DNA from: Procambarus clarkii
Lineage: Eukaryota > Arthropoda > Malacostraca > Decapoda > Cambaridae
Length of the DNA: 64,000 nucleotides
Reading direction: 5' to 3'
NCBI RefSeq assembly: GCF_040958095.1
Contig: NC_091156.1
Span: 23,987,729 to 24,051,728, forward strand
In this document: in pieces, positions 1-9,846 of the stretch
Position numbering within the stretch: the stretch's first letter is position 1
How the letters are laid out: each line of letters starts with the position of its first letter
Position numbers and translations under genes: made by a program
The notes under the pieces: model-generated
Database searches by the model: none
Told to the model about the DNA's origin: nothing
Seen by the model: only the letters and a program-made list of their open reading frames with translations

Positions 1-219
1 ACAAGAGGATGTTTGACAGACGTCTTAATAATCAACCAAGAACAATTAAGGACTTTATAAAGTCTTCACAATAAAGTCAGATTTCTGGACTATTGATAGT
101 GCATGTGACGAGGTAAAGCAAACAACACTAAGAAATGACCTTTGGCCTATGTCAAGTCTGTTTCCTGAGGAAAATGACAAGGCAGATTTTGAAAGATTTA
201 CAGCGAAGAAAGTTTGTCA
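1..219 (+). pseudogene. Tigger/pogo-like DDE transposase fragment, upstream part
   Basis: Two reading frames joined by a frameshift near position 80 resemble the end of the DDE_1 domain of Tigger/jerky-like transposases: an R-R-L...TIKDFIKS stretch, then DFWTIDSACDEVKQTT and DLWPM. The family shows a comparable K-E-F/Y-W-K...I...AW-x-E-V-K-x-T-L...LWP pattern here. These enzymes cut and paste Tc1/mariner-superfamily elements. The fragment stops where the CR1-A element begins, and an acidic Tigger-like tail resumes beyond 17,237, so I read it as one transposase relic split by the LINE. The catalytic aspartates lie outside the window. Assignment is by motif resemblance only. Confidence 0.5.
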
Positions 220-468
220 CTTCGAGGAACGAACGAACGTCAACAACACCTGTCGGCCCTGCCCTCCCTTCTCTTTTATCAGGTGATCCTTGAGCTCTCG
301 GCTACCAACAAATGATCTAGCATCACCCGAAGGCACCTAAGTACACAGTGACCCAAATGTGATTGAAAAAACCAACAAGACCAACCCGTATTCTCTCATT
401 TCGACCTCACTAGTGTTTCTCCCTGGAGGAAACTGTACCCGACGTTCACTGCTGCCTCATCAACGAGT

Positions 469-483
469 CTTCCCTATTGTTCC
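469..483 (+). repeat. 5' target-site duplication of I-group LINE
   Basis: CTTCCCTATTGTTCC is repeated exactly at 5,736-5,750. The sequence on either side is continuous CR1-A 5' UTR, which identifies it as the insertion site of the element between the two copies. Confidence 0.9.
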
Positions 484-1013
484 CCCTCCCCGCTCAGCTC
501 GTTGTCGCCGTGTGGGGGCTTAGTGGGCGGCTGCCGGAGTGTGATGCTCCTTGGGACAGTCCTCTGTCCTTTTCTAGCCTTGTGCTCCTGCTGCCGTCCT
601 CTCCAATTCTGATAGGCATCTTTTCCTTTTCCTTCTGTTTCGTTTTTCTCCCCCTCTTCTCCTATCTGCTTGCCGTTTCCAGCCGACCTTTTGCTCGTTC
701 TGGTTCTTCCCTTGGACTTCTTCTATTTTGACGCCCGGGTGCTTGAGGAGGCATACTCTTGCACCCGTAGAACTGCAGTACCCGACGTCGAGAGCGAGGG
801 GAACCTTTTATTGTCAATCCCCACTTCGTCACTGAACCCGATCTCGACGGACTGTCGGTTTCTTAAGGTGGCGTTTGTGGGGCGTATACTCACGACGCAC
901 CCCTAGGAGGCCCCGGCAAGATCGGCGATAGCTTCTTGTTGGGTGTCCTGCCTCTAATTGTGGCTCCGTGGTGGGTGTGGGGGCACATTCGTGAATGAAT
1001 TCTTCTGTTCGTC

Positions 1014-2414
1014 ATGATGATACTCCCTGTTTCGGCTGCTTCTGGTTTACCTTCTCAGGCTCGTGGGGTGGGCGACCAAGCCCCCGGGTCGGTCCGTATT
1101 GGAAGACCGGGCTCTGTAGCCTCCGCTGCATTGGGCCCCGACCTTGCTCCTCCTTTGGCCTCTCTGACTCCTTCCCCTGGCTCCCCTCCCTCCTCTGTGG
1201 TTGGGTCGAGCCCCAAGCCCTCGGTGGTGACTACCTCGTCCCCTGGCGCGGCTCCTTCTCTAGTTGTAGCTACTGCGCCTTTTAACCCCTCTCTCTCTGG
1301 GGGTTCTCACCGCCGTCCTCGTCACGGCCGCCCTCGCTCGATTCCTTCCAGTTCTGCTACCTATCAAGCCTTGTTTGGTCCCGCTTCGTGGGCCAAATAT
1401 TTTGATCTCCTCCCTCTTGATTCTGCGCCTCCTGACGATTTCTCCCTCCATCGACATCTCGTTGATTCCGTGGATGCCTCCATTACTTTCAACGCCACTC
1501 GTCTCGGTACACGTATCGTTGCTGCTCCTTCTCAGGATGCTGCTTCCCGCTTGGCTGCCTTATCCTGCCTTGGCGAGACCCCTGTTCGGGTCTCGAAGAA
1601 CGCTCAGTTGAATGCCAGTGCTGGCACTATTTTGCTCCCGCCCCATGTTGCGACCGGTGTTCGGGACCTGCGCGACTGCCACGACGATATTCAACATATC
1701 CTCGCTGCCCAGGGCCATTCTATTCTCCAGGTGGACACGTTTACTCGTCCCCCTCGTGGTAGTCGTCGTCAACCCCTCCGGGTTGTGAAGGTTACCTTTG
1801 ATGGTAGGACCCTTCCACCCTCTGTCATTCTTGCTGGTGCCAGGTACTCTGTCCAGGAGTACATTCCTTCTCCTCGGCTCTACAACAAGTGCTGGAGGTT
1901 TGGGCATGGTGCCCTCCGCTGCTCTGGGACTGTCTCTCTCTGTCCTTTGTGTGGTGGCGAAGGTCACTCTAAGTCGGAGTGCACTTCTCCCCAGGCTCGT
2001 TGCCTCAACTGCGGTGAGGCCCATCCTACCTTCTCCCGTGCGTGTGTCCATTACAAGCTTGAGGCAGCCGTCCTCAACTTGAAGCACCGGGAGCGTTTAT
2101 CGTTTCCTGAGGCGAGACGCCAGGTTCGCCGGCTCCCACCTTATGCTAATGTCTCTTATGCTCGCGTGTTGCACTCTTCCTCTCCTCGTCCTTCCCGCCT
2201 TCCCCAGACTCACAACCGTTTCCGGGCCTTGGACCCTGATGCGCCCACTGCCCCCTCCTTTGTTCCTTTGGGTTCTCTCCCGAGGGATCCTCCTCCTGGT
2301 CCTCTGTCTGGGGTTCCCCTTCCTTCTACCCGGTCTGTCGTGTCTCCTGTGTCTTCTTCCTCGTCCCCCTCCGATCCTCCTTCCCATCCTCTTCCTCCAT
2401 CTATGAGGAGCTGA
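1014..2414 (+). CDS. LINE ORF1 gag-like protein with zinc knuckles
   Basis: The 466-codon ORF encodes a nucleic-acid-binding protein expected to coat the element RNA. The N-terminal 90 residues are rich in Pro/Ser/Gly. The middle part resembles the gag-like region of I-group and jockey ORF1 proteins. A cysteine-rich block near residues 285-345 has three CCHC-like knuckles: one begins C-W-R-F-G-H, the next CPLCGGEGHSKSEC, the last CLNCGEAHPTFSRAC. The C-terminal 100 residues are Pro/Ser-rich and probably disordered. The ATG at 1,014 starts two methionines in a row; the true start could be slightly different. The stop at 2,412 falls in the first copy of a 29-bp direct repeat, where the endonuclease deletion begins. 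Confidence 0.85.
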   Translation: MMILPVSAASGLPSQARGVGDQAPGSVRIGRPGSVASAALGPDLAPPLASLTPSPGSPPSSVVGSSPKPSVVTTSSPGAAPSLVVATAPFNPSLSGGSHRRPRHGRPRSIPSSSATYQALFGPASWAKYFDLLPLDSAPPDDFSLHRHLVDSVDASITFNATRLGTRIVAAPSQDAASRLAALSCLGETPVRVSKNAQLNASAGTILLPPHVATGVRDLRDCHDDIQHILAAQGHSILQVDTFTRPPRGSRRQPLRVVKVTFDGRTLPPSVILAGARYSVQEYIPSPRLYNKCWRFGHGALRCSGTVSLCPLCGGEGHSKSECTSPQARCLNCGEAHPTFSRACVHYKLEAAVLNLKHRERLSFPEARRQVRRLPPYANVSYARVLHSSSPRPSRLPQTHNRFRALDPDAPTAPSFVPLGSLPRDPPPGPLSGVPLPSTRSVVSPVSSSSSPSDPPSHPLPPSMRS

Positions 2415-2489
2415 GCCCACTCATTTGGACTCTCGGACTCATTTGGACTCTTCGTCCAAATGAGCCCACTCATTTGGACTCTCGGACTC
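2412..2489 (+). repeat. 29-bp direct repeat at endonuclease deletion junction
   Basis: Positions 2,412-2,440 and 2,461-2,489 are identical (starting TGAGCCCACTCATTTGGACT), separated by 20 bp that repeat part of the unit again (ATTTGGACTC). They lie where ORF1 ends and ORF2 should begin with about 200 endonuclease residues. This looks like the scar of an internal deletion. Confidence 0.85.
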
Positions 2490-5400
2490 GCACCCTTTCT
2501 TGTCTTGATCTTTCTCTCTGCTCTTCTTCTCTTTACTTAGATTTCACGTGGCAGGTTCTTGATGACCTCCATGGAAGTGATCATTTCCCCATCCTTGTTT
2601 CCTTTTTCTCTTTTCGCCCTTCCCTCTTTTTCCCTAGGTGGCAGTTTGCTAAGGCAGACTGGACCCTATTTACCCTCAGTGCTGCTCTCTCTGACCTCTC
2701 CCCTCTGCCTCTCTCTCGCGCTCTCCTCCTTTTTCATGACACTGTCTTCAACGCTGCCCTCCGCTCTATTCCTCGCTCTTCCTCCCGGGGTCCACGGAAG
2801 TGCGTTCCCTGGTGGAATGCGGACTGTGCTCGGGCTGTCCGCTGTAAGCGTGCAGCCTGGAAGAGGCACCGCCGTAGGCAGACGACCGATTCTTTTCTTT
2901 TCTTTCGGAAAGCGAGTGCGGTGGCCCGTAGGGCCATCCGTACGGCTAAACGTGAATGTTGGGCATCTTATGTCTCAACAATTATGTCCGAAACCCCTCT
3001 GGCCCAGATCCGGAAGCGTATCCACAAGATAGCGGGTAAGTTCGTTCCCGATGTTTCACCGGTCCTTCACCTCCATGATACTCTTGTGGCGGACCCGTTG
3101 CAGGTCGCTTCCGAACTGGGTTCCCACTTTTCTTCTGTTAGCTCTGGTCTTCATCTTCCCCAATCTTTCCTTCTTCGTAAACCTGTCCTTGAGTCTCGTC
3201 CTTTAGATTTCTGCACTCATCTTCAGCTTCCCTATAATGATCCCTTCTCTCTCTCTGAACTTCGTTCTGCCCTGGCCCTCTGCGGTTCTACGGCGGCGGG
3301 CTCCGATGGTATTCATTATGAGATGCTTCGCCATCTCCCTCCGAGCACGTCTCAGTATTTACTGAGTCTGTATAATCGGATCTGGGAGTCGTCGTCAGTC
3401 CCTGAGGGCTGGCTCGATGCCGTTGTCCTCCCTGTTCGCAAACCGGGGTCTCTGGGTACTTCCCCTAAGGACTTTCGCCCTATTGCTCTCACAAGTTGTG
3501 TCTGCAAACTCTTTGAAGGTATGGTTAACGTTCGTCTGATGTGGTTCCTGGAACACCATCACCTCCTCTCCCCTTCTCAATTTGGTTTCCGCAAGTGCCG
3601 CAGCACGACAGATGTCCTTGTGAACTTGGAGGTCTATATTCGTACTGCTTTTGCTGCGAAGACCTCCGTTGTTGCCGTCCTTTTTGACCTGGAAAAGGCT
3701 TACGACACCACTTGGCGTTATCATATCCTATCTCAACTTCATTCTTTTGGCCTTCGTGGTCATCTCCCTCTCTTTCTCCGCAGCTTCCTCTCTCGTAGTT
3801 CCTTTCGGGTGCGCCATGGTACCGCTCTCTCTCCCTCTTTTCAGCAATACGAAGGTGTGCCCCAGGGTAGTGTTCTGAGCACTACTCTTTTTCTGGTTGC
3901 CCTCAATGGTCTTCTTTCCTCTCTTCCTTCTGGTGTCTTCTCCGCTCTCTATGTCGATGATCTTACCCTTTGTTGTCAGGGTGATGATTCGCCTCTCCTT
4001 CAACGCCGGCTTCAACTTGCAATTGATGCCGTGTCGTCTTGGGCCACAGATCATGGCTTCAAGTTCTCTGCTTCTAAGACTTGTGCCATGACTTTTACGC
4101 GGAAACGGGTTGTTCTTCGTCCCTCTTTGTCACTTTATGGTCATCCCCTTGAATACAAAGATTCCGCGAAGCTTTTGGGGTTATTCCTTGACACTCGTTT
4201 GTCTTGGTCTCCCCATATCTCTTACCTCCGTGTTGAGTGCTCTAAGGCCCTTACCCTCCTTCGGGTCTTGTCCCATACTTCTTGGGGGGCAGATAGGCGC
4301 ACTCTCCTTGCTTTACATTCCTCTCTCGTCCTGTCTAAGCTCGATTATGGTTGCCCAGCTTACTCGTCTGCTTCTCCTTCTACTCTTCGCCGTCTTGATG
4401 CTTTGCACCATACTGGGTTGCGCCTCAGTTCTGGTGCCTTTCGTTCGACTCCCATCCTTAGCTTGTATGTTGACACTGGCTTCCTGTCTCTCCAGGACCG
4501 CCGTGATCGCTACTGTCTTCGCTATCTTGCGCGGTCCTTGCAACATCCTTCCTCTCACCTCTGTCGTGCTTTAACTTTTACCCCTCCTGCGGTTCCTGTT
4601 CCTCTTCACCACCTCCCTCTTTCTGTCCGGTTATCTCGCCTGCAGGATTCTCTTTCCGTTCGTATTTCTGATGTTTCTCCTCGTGTTGTTCCTTCTTTGC
4701 CCCCGTGGAGGGTCCCTCTTCCGCGGTTTTGTACATCCTTGACCCGTATCACTAAAGCTTTTACCCCTCCTACGGTTCTAAAACGCCTTTTCCTCGAGCA
4801 CTTTTCTTCTCACTCCCGCTCCGTTTCTGTCTTCACCGATGGGTCTAAGTCAGCGGACGGTGTTGGCTACTCTGTTGTTTTTCCTGATCGCACTTATATG
4901 TGTCACTTGCCTCCGGAGACTAGCATCTTTACAGCGGAACTTTATGCTATTCTCTATGCTCTTCGTCTCCTGCTTTCTCGTTGTCAGTCTTCCTTTGTAG
5001 TTGTTGTTGACTCTCGTAGTGCCGTCATGGCTCTCGGGTCCTTTAACCCGGTTCATCCAGTAGTTGTCGAGATCCAGCATTGGCTGTTTCTCGTTCACAG
5101 TAAATTTAAGTCGGCTGAGTTTTGTTGGGTTCCCAGCCATATTGGTGTGTCTTTAAATGAACGTGCGGATGCTGCCGCCAAGGAAGCTGTCCGCTCTTGT
5201 CCCGTCTCTCGTAAAGGCATTTCGTATTCCGACTTTTACCCGGTTATCCATTCCTCAGTCCTTACCCGTTGGCAGGCTTCTTGGTTGTCTGTTACTGGTA
5301 ACAAGCTCCGTACTCTTAAATGTTGTGTTTCCTCGTGGCAGTCCTCCTTCCACCGTAACCGGCGGTGGGAAACAGCTCTGGCGAGGTCGCGTATTGGCCA

Positions 5401-5650
5401 TACTCGCTTAACCCATGGTCACTTGATGGAGCGCCGCCCTGCTCCTTATTGTCCTAGTTGCATTGTCCCTCTTACGGTCGTGCATGTCCTTCTTGAATGT
5501 CCTGACTTCCAGGACGAGCGTGTGTCTTGCTTTCCGACCGCCCCTCGCGGTCACCTGTCCCTCGATAGAATTCTTGGTGACTCGGATACTTTTGATATCG
5601 TTCGCCTTATGCGTTTTTGTTCTCGTATTGGCATCCTTGGTGATATTTAG
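2474..5650 (+). CDS. LINE ORF2: reverse transcriptase-RNase H, endonuclease truncated
   Basis: The 1,058-codon frame has no ATG; it is open upstream through the 29-bp repeat, and a TTG at 2,474 is only a nominal start. Only the last strand of the apurinic-like endonuclease remains (HGSDHFPI, residues 34-41). RT motifs follow: GSDGIHYEML near 276, FDLEKAYD near 403, GVPQGS near 461, and catalytic YVDD near 493. RNase H starts near 787 with FTDGSKS, with an acidic T-A-E-L-Y, VVDSRSAV and WVPSHIG...ERAD following. A C-terminal zinc-binding CPSC...HV...C motif sits near 993. Polymerase and RNase H look intact. Without the endonuclease it could insert only at existing nicks, or help other templates in trans. 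Confidence 0.85.
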   Translation: MDSRTRTLSCLDLSLCSSSLYLDFTWQVLDDLHGSDHFPILVSFFSFRPSLFFPRWQFAKADWTLFTLSAALSDLSPLPLSRALLLFHDTVFNAALRSIPRSSSRGPRKCVPWWNADCARAVRCKRAAWKRHRRRQTTDSFLFFRKASAVARRAIRTAKRECWASYVSTIMSETPLAQIRKRIHKIAGKFVPDVSPVLHLHDTLVADPLQVASELGSHFSSVSSGLHLPQSFLLRKPVLESRPLDFCTHLQLPYNDPFSLSELRSALALCGSTAAGSDGIHYEMLRHLPPSTSQYLLSLYNRIWESSSVPEGWLDAVVLPVRKPGSLGTSPKDFRPIALTSCVCKLFEGMVNVRLMWFLEHHHLLSPSQFGFRKCRSTTDVLVNLEVYIRTAFAAKTSVVAVLFDLEKAYDTTWRYHILSQLHSFGLRGHLPLFLRSFLSRSSFRVRHGTALSPSFQQYEGVPQGSVLSTTLFLVALNGLLSSLPSGVFSALYVDDLTLCCQGDDSPLLQRRLQLAIDAVSSWATDHGFKFSASKTCAMTFTRKRVVLRPSLSLYGHPLEYKDSAKLLGLFLDTRLSWSPHISYLRVECSKALTLLRVLSHTSWGADRRTLLALHSSLVLSKLDYGCPAYSSASPSTLRRLDALHHTGLRLSSGAFRSTPILSLYVDTGFLSLQDRRDRYCLRYLARSLQHPSSHLCRALTFTPPAVPVPLHHLPLSVRLSRLQDSLSVRISDVSPRVVPSLPPWRVPLPRFCTSLTRITKAFTPPTVLKRLFLEHFSSHSRSVSVFTDGSKSADGVGYSVVFPDRTYMCHLPPETSIFTAELYAILYALRLLLSRCQSSFVVVVDSRSAVMALGSFNPVHPVVVEIQHWLFLVHSKFKSAEFCWVPSHIGVSLNERADAAAKEAVRSCPVSRKGISYSDFYPVIHSSVLTRWQASWLSVTGNKLRTLKCCVSSWQSSFHRNRRWETALARSRIGHTRLTHGHLMERRPAPYCPSCIVPLTVVHVLLECPDFQDERVSCFPTAPRGHLSLDRILGDSDTFDIVRLMRFCSRIGILGDI

Positions 5651-5735
5651 AGCCCTCTGATTATTTTGCGTATTTGATGGTGCTACATAGCCTTCCCGGT
5701 TTGGTGCCTTCTTTTGATAATTACTTACTTACTTA

Positions 5736-5750
5736 CTTCCCTATTGTTCC
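5736..5750 (+). repeat. 3' target-site duplication of I-group LINE
   Basis: Exact copy of 469-483, directly after the TTAC-repeat tail. Confidence 0.9.
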
Positions 5751-5817
5751 TCCCTACATTTATCCTGCTTCCATACATAACAAGACCGGTAAGGCCCTTA
5801 AGAAAGGAAGCACACCA

Positions 5818-6276
5818 ATGACGAATAACCCTACGAGCCAGGCTAGCATCATGATTAGTTCAGCTATCTCCCCCTCAGTGGCGGCCGTGGGGGGTACCGA
5901 CTCTCTCCTCGTCAACAATAACAAACAATCTCAGCTGGGCGGAGCGCCGTCTCTGACTCGGGCCATACAACTATTATGTAGCCATATGGACCAACTTCAA
6001 CGAGCAGCTGCCCCTTGTTCTGACTTCAAGCGCCTTGCTGATAACCCTTGGCTCAAGTTATTAACCCAAGTTCATGATGACCAAATGTCAGTAATCAAAG
6101 AGCAGTCGGCTTTAATAATGAACCTGCAAGGTTCATTATTATCTTTGCAGAATGAAGCTGGAGCCTTACTCAAGAATAATCAAGATCTATCTACCAAAGT
6201 CGTCCACCTCGAACAAGAATTAAACCTTCTCAAGAACACAGTTACTAACTTCAAACCAGATGAAACGACTAGTTAG
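5818..6276 (+). pseudogene. CR1-A ORF1, N-terminal half
   Basis: The frame begins MTNNPTSQAS and aligns with the CR1-B ORF1 on the minus strand (matching N-P-T-S-Q-A-S, then CSDFKRLADNPW). A Ser/Gly-rich N-terminus is followed, from about residue 75, by a heptad-rich coiled coil (Q-S-A-L-I-M-N-L-Q-G-S-L-L-S-L and H-L-E-Q-E-L-N-L-L). ORF1 proteins of this type form RNA-binding trimers. The frame is cut by the reverse I-like LINE at 6,273 and resumes at 9,026. The in-frame upstream extension to 5,674 crosses the insertion boundary and is not part of this gene. Confidence 0.75.
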
Positions 6277-6662
6277 TTTAGTTTAGTTAATTTATTATGC
6301 ACCCCATACCCATCTTGTGGGCGGTAGTGGAAAGGGTTACAGAGGCACATATTGGGCTCAGGGACTGAACCCCACAATACATTTAGCTAAGCAAGTTACA
6401 ATCTTGATGAGCTAGTTACAAAATTCAATATAAGTCCTCACATCAACAATGGGTTCGAGATCGACCTCAAGTACAGGTTCTAAATTAAGCAACTAACATA
6501 TGTGGAGAGCTAGTGTCACAATTTATATGTTTGTCCGGCACACCGCCCCCCATCCAGTGGGCAGCGGTGGATAGGTTACAATCACTCAGTTGCTACCTAC
6601 AGTTAGCAAACTGGGGATATTTGGCTAAAATTTCTGGTAGCAGATCATTTTAAATGAAATAT

Positions 6663-7440
6663 TTACACATTGCTGGAACATTGGTTATCTCTAAATTCAC
6701 TTATCTTTTCGCACTCCATCACATAGTGACGGAGGGTGTGCAAATAATTTTGTTGACACAGTTTACATTTGGTCAGGTCTACATCGGCAGATAATGAGAA
6801 TTCCCAGAGATATTTGTAACCGAGTCTAAGCCGAGAAGTAGTAACATCTAGATGTCTGCTTATTTTATTGGATGATCCATAGATGTGTGGCTCCTCTTGC
6901 ATGATAGTATGATGATAGATGGAAATACTGGTGTCAATTTCACTTTGTCTCAGATCTACAAGATCTTGTTGAAGTTCTCGGTGTACTGCTGCTCTCAGAT
7001 TGCTCATTGACAATCCAAGGTTACACTCAACGGCTCCTTTAAAGGCAGATTCTTTGGCTAACTTATCAGCTCTATCATGCATTCGGAGGCCAACATGAGA
7101 TGGAGACCACATGAAATGAACTCTGTTACCATCCTTAATAATTTTGTTGTATTTGTGTCTAGCTTCGGACACAAGCATGTTACAGTTATGTCTTAAGGAG
7201 TTGAGAGCATTTAAGGATGATAAGGAGTCACTTACAATTAATGTATCAAGTTTGGAGACTTAACACATTTCAGTGCAAGGAGCAAGGCAAATAGTTCAGT
7301 CTGAAGGGTAGAGGCCCAGTTGTTTATACGGACTCCCCACTCAAAGTACAAGCCATCGCCCATTGTCAGAACAACTGCACTTCCAGCTGCATCCGTGGTG
7401 CGGTGTAGGGAACCATCAGTGTATATGATTTGAGAGAGAG
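6663..7440 (-). pseudogene. I-like LINE RNase H and C-terminal zinc motif remnant
   Basis: The start Y-T-D-G-S-L-H lies near 7,415 in a frame broken before 7,178. A T-E-L-F-A-L-L-L-A-L-K block near 7,290 supplies the acidic residue. The last frame has MWSPSHVG...DRADKLAKESA (RNase H end) and C-K-L-C...H-Y-V-M-E-C, a C2HC-type zinc motif shared with other RNase H-bearing LINEs. The same C-terminal arrangement recurs at 37,190-37,470 and 52,164-52,680, so these belong to one family group. Confidence 0.7.
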
Positions 7441-7603
7441 AATACTCTGTGGACAGAGCATCAATATGGCTTAAGGCGTTGAGCTTTGCCTCAAGACGAA
7501 GCTTGGGCTGATCTCAAATTTGCTTCTTGGGTGGAAAGGGAGGGATTAAAACTGGAAAGGGTGTAACCTCCAACGGTGCAGGAAAGTGTCGTTGTTGTTT
7601 CTC

Positions 7604-8990
7604 TTAGTACAGATCATGAACCTGATACATTCTGAGTTGAGTTCCAGTTTTTGTTATCCATTTGGAACAATGCTGATATTCAATAAAGAAATTCTGGAGG
7701 GCTTCTGTGCAAGGATTAGGATGAGTTAGCCTAAGCATTTTTATACCAATTTGACAGTTAATTTCAGTAACACGATCAACAACACTTGGAATATTAAGTT
7801 CCTTTCTCATATTAAGTATCTTTGTGGTACGAGGGCACCCAAGGAGTATCCTCAGGGCTTCGTTCTGCAATTTTTCAAGCCCTCAAAGCTTTCTTTCAGT
7901 CATCAAAACAAGCAGAGGTGTAGCATAATCCACTAAAGATCTGATGTATGCAAGGTACATCATTTTGACAATTCTGACATTGGCACCATATCCTGAGTGA
8001 TAACCTGCAACAGCCTTGAGAACTCGGAGCCTCTCTTTATACTGACGACAGAGTCTGAATACAACAGGACCATACAGTGGCACCTCAAGGCCAAGGTATT
8101 TGAATCTGTTTACATAGTCAAGCTGGGAGCCATCAGACAGTTGCATCTTGCGAACAGCTCCTCCCTGCCTGGGGTGGGCGCCGATTTAGCATCTTTGTTT
8201 TCTCTGCTGAGATAATTAAACCTAGGTCCTGACATGAGTCTAATACAGAGTTAAGAATGTTCTGCATGTTAGCATACCCAGTGGTGTGTATCATTATATC
8301 ATCAGCATAGCTAATGATGTGGACGTTGGGTTTGCTCGGTATAGAGTTTAACAGCGTGTTTATTAAGATATTAAATAAGGTAGGACTGAGGACACCTCCC
8401 TGCGGGGTACCTAGTTCAAAGTCTCTTGTTACACGCCTATGCCCCTGGAAAAATACAGATGACTTCCTGTTGGATAAGTAACCCCTGATCCAACAAAGAA
8501 GTCGACCACCAATATTCATTCTTGCAAGCTCACTCAAGATAACATGTCTATTTGCAATATCAAAGGCAGACTGAAGATCTAGGAAGGTGGTATATGACTT
8601 TTCAGTGTGCAGGGTAAGAAAGGTGGTGATGCAATGATGCACACTCCTTCCATGCATGAAGCCATATATCTGGGGGGATAGCATGGTTCTTATTCTATGG
8701 AGGAGACGGTTTAGGACCATTCTCTCGAATGTTTTGCAAATGCAGCTAGTAAGGGAAATTGGGCGGAAAGCATTCTCTTGATTTCGCTTGGGAATTGGAA
8801 TGATTATACTGTTGGTCCAAGAGTTAGGAAGCTTCCCTGTAACATAGCTCATATTATACAGCTCAAGCAGGGAATTCCCTGGTACTAAAGGGAGCAGACG
8901 CAATATGTCATAAGTGATACCATCTTCACCGGGGGATGTGGCTTTGCCTTTGTTTGGGCCGCGAGTAATTCAAACTCAGTAAATGGCACG
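7604..8990 (-). pseudogene. I-like LINE reverse transcriptase remnant
   Basis: Three frames read downward. The first has P-G-E-D-G-I-T-Y (near 8,930, before a frameshift), FRPISLTSC, FLDLQSAFD, GTPQGGVLSPTLFN and the catalytic motif SYADD. The second continues through the thumb region (near 8,146-7,883, V-N-R-F-K-Y-L-G-L-E). The third ends near 7,604. All core RT motifs are recognisable, but frameshifts near 8,135, 7,880 and 8,905 inactivate it. No endonuclease is present because the 5' end is truncated near 9,020. Confidence 0.75.
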
Positions 8991-9025
8991 TTTCATTTAT
9001 CTTCCTTGTGGAGCATGAAGTCAAC

Positions 9026-9589
9026 GAAAACCACTAGAAAACAGGAAGAAATGTTGCAAAAGTTTGAGAACCATCTGAACAACCTACAACAGCAACACAC
9101 TGTTACTCAAGACGAAACAGATCAACATAAACTACTTGAGCCTGTAATTATCTCTTCACATGATTTTCCCCATGAAACTGATGGAGAAGACTGTGCTGCC
9201 ATCGTGATCAAGGTATTGCAGGATAAGTTAAGGTATTCAATCCAAAAAAATGACATCAAATCAGCTTATAGAGTGGGTACCAAATCATCTGGTACAAATA
9301 ACAGGAGAATTCGAATTAATTAGATAGCTGCTCCCGCAAGTCTGATCTTATCACATCTGCAGTCGCTCATAAATCCACTGTTTATGTGAATGAATGTCTG
9401 ACCAGGTTCAGGCAAAATCTCTTTTTTAAACTGCGTGGTTTTTGCAAAAAATCCCCTATAATTAAACACTGTTTTGTGCGAGATGGTAAAATTATTGCTA
9501 GGAGGACTGACACTGGAAAAACCTATTCAATAACCACTGAAGCTCACCTTAATTCTTTCCTCAGTGACTGTGGGATAGCTGCTGTATAG
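9026..9589 (+). pseudogene. CR1-A ORF1, C-terminal half
   Basis: It continues the coiled coil (QEEMLQKFENHL), then a globular domain with DIKSAYRVGTKS, YVNECLTRFRQNL and CFVRDGKIIARR ending near TTEAHLNSFL. This resembles the C-terminal domain shared by LINE ORF1 proteins and baculovirus FP-type proteins (a family resemblance judged by eye). A stop at 9,321 in place of the homologous codon in CR1-B (27,950 region) breaks the frame; it is picked up again near 9,386. Confidence 0.7.
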
Positions 9590-9791
9590 CCAGAATTCAA
9601 ATTCTAATCTCATTTAACTACCATTGTGTACTTTAGCTCTGCCTTTCCTTTTAAAAGGTTTTAACTTTATTTAAAAAAAATTGTCATCTATATTATTGTC
9701 TTTTTTTTTTTACTCCCATGTTCCATAGTACACTGGCTTTGCCTCTGTCCTCTAGTATTAACTTCATTATCCAGTGCTCCTGAGTGTATCT
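9590..9791 (+). other. CR1-A inter-ORF spacer, first part
   Basis: AT-rich sequence with T- and A-runs (9,700-9,712) between ORF1 and ORF2 of CR1-A. It continues at 12,225-12,647 after the RTE insertion. No gene is seen. Confidence 0.6.
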
Positions 9792-9846
9792 CTATTTAAA
9801 CTAGTAGTAGGCATCCATCAGTCTAGGGAGACTATGGAGTTGCGCC

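Larger units (their letters stand above)
484..5735 (+). mobile_element. Young I-group non-LTR retrotransposon with RNase H
   Basis: The 5.25-kb element is bounded by a perfect 15-bp target duplication. It has a pyrimidine-rich 5' UTR (484-1,013), a gag-like ORF1, an RT plus RNase H ORF2, and a short 3' UTR ending in a TTAC repeat (about 5,719-5,735). An RNase H domain after the RT, together with an ORF1 carrying zinc knuckles, fits the I superfamily of LINEs. Both frames are uninterrupted, so it is recent. It nevertheless lacks nearly all of the endonuclease domain (see the repeat at 2,412-2,489), so this copy should not be autonomous. Confidence 0.85.
6273..9025 (-). mobile_element. I-like LINE, 5'-truncated and decayed, inserted in CR1-A ORF1
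   Basis: The minus-strand order is RT (8,990-7,604), RNase H (about 7,440-6,890), zinc motif (about 6,790-6,700) and 3' UTR to 6,277. The flanks GAAACGACTAG (6,262-6,272) and GAAAACCACTAG (9,026-9,037) look like a diverged target duplication, since the CR1 ORF1 frame joins across them. The 3' UTR contains two copies of a roughly 30-bp motif (6,299-6,333 and 6,540-6,575), with GTGGGCGGTAGTGG in the first. That motif is the monomer of the minisatellites at 41,044-60,020. Confidence 0.75.
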
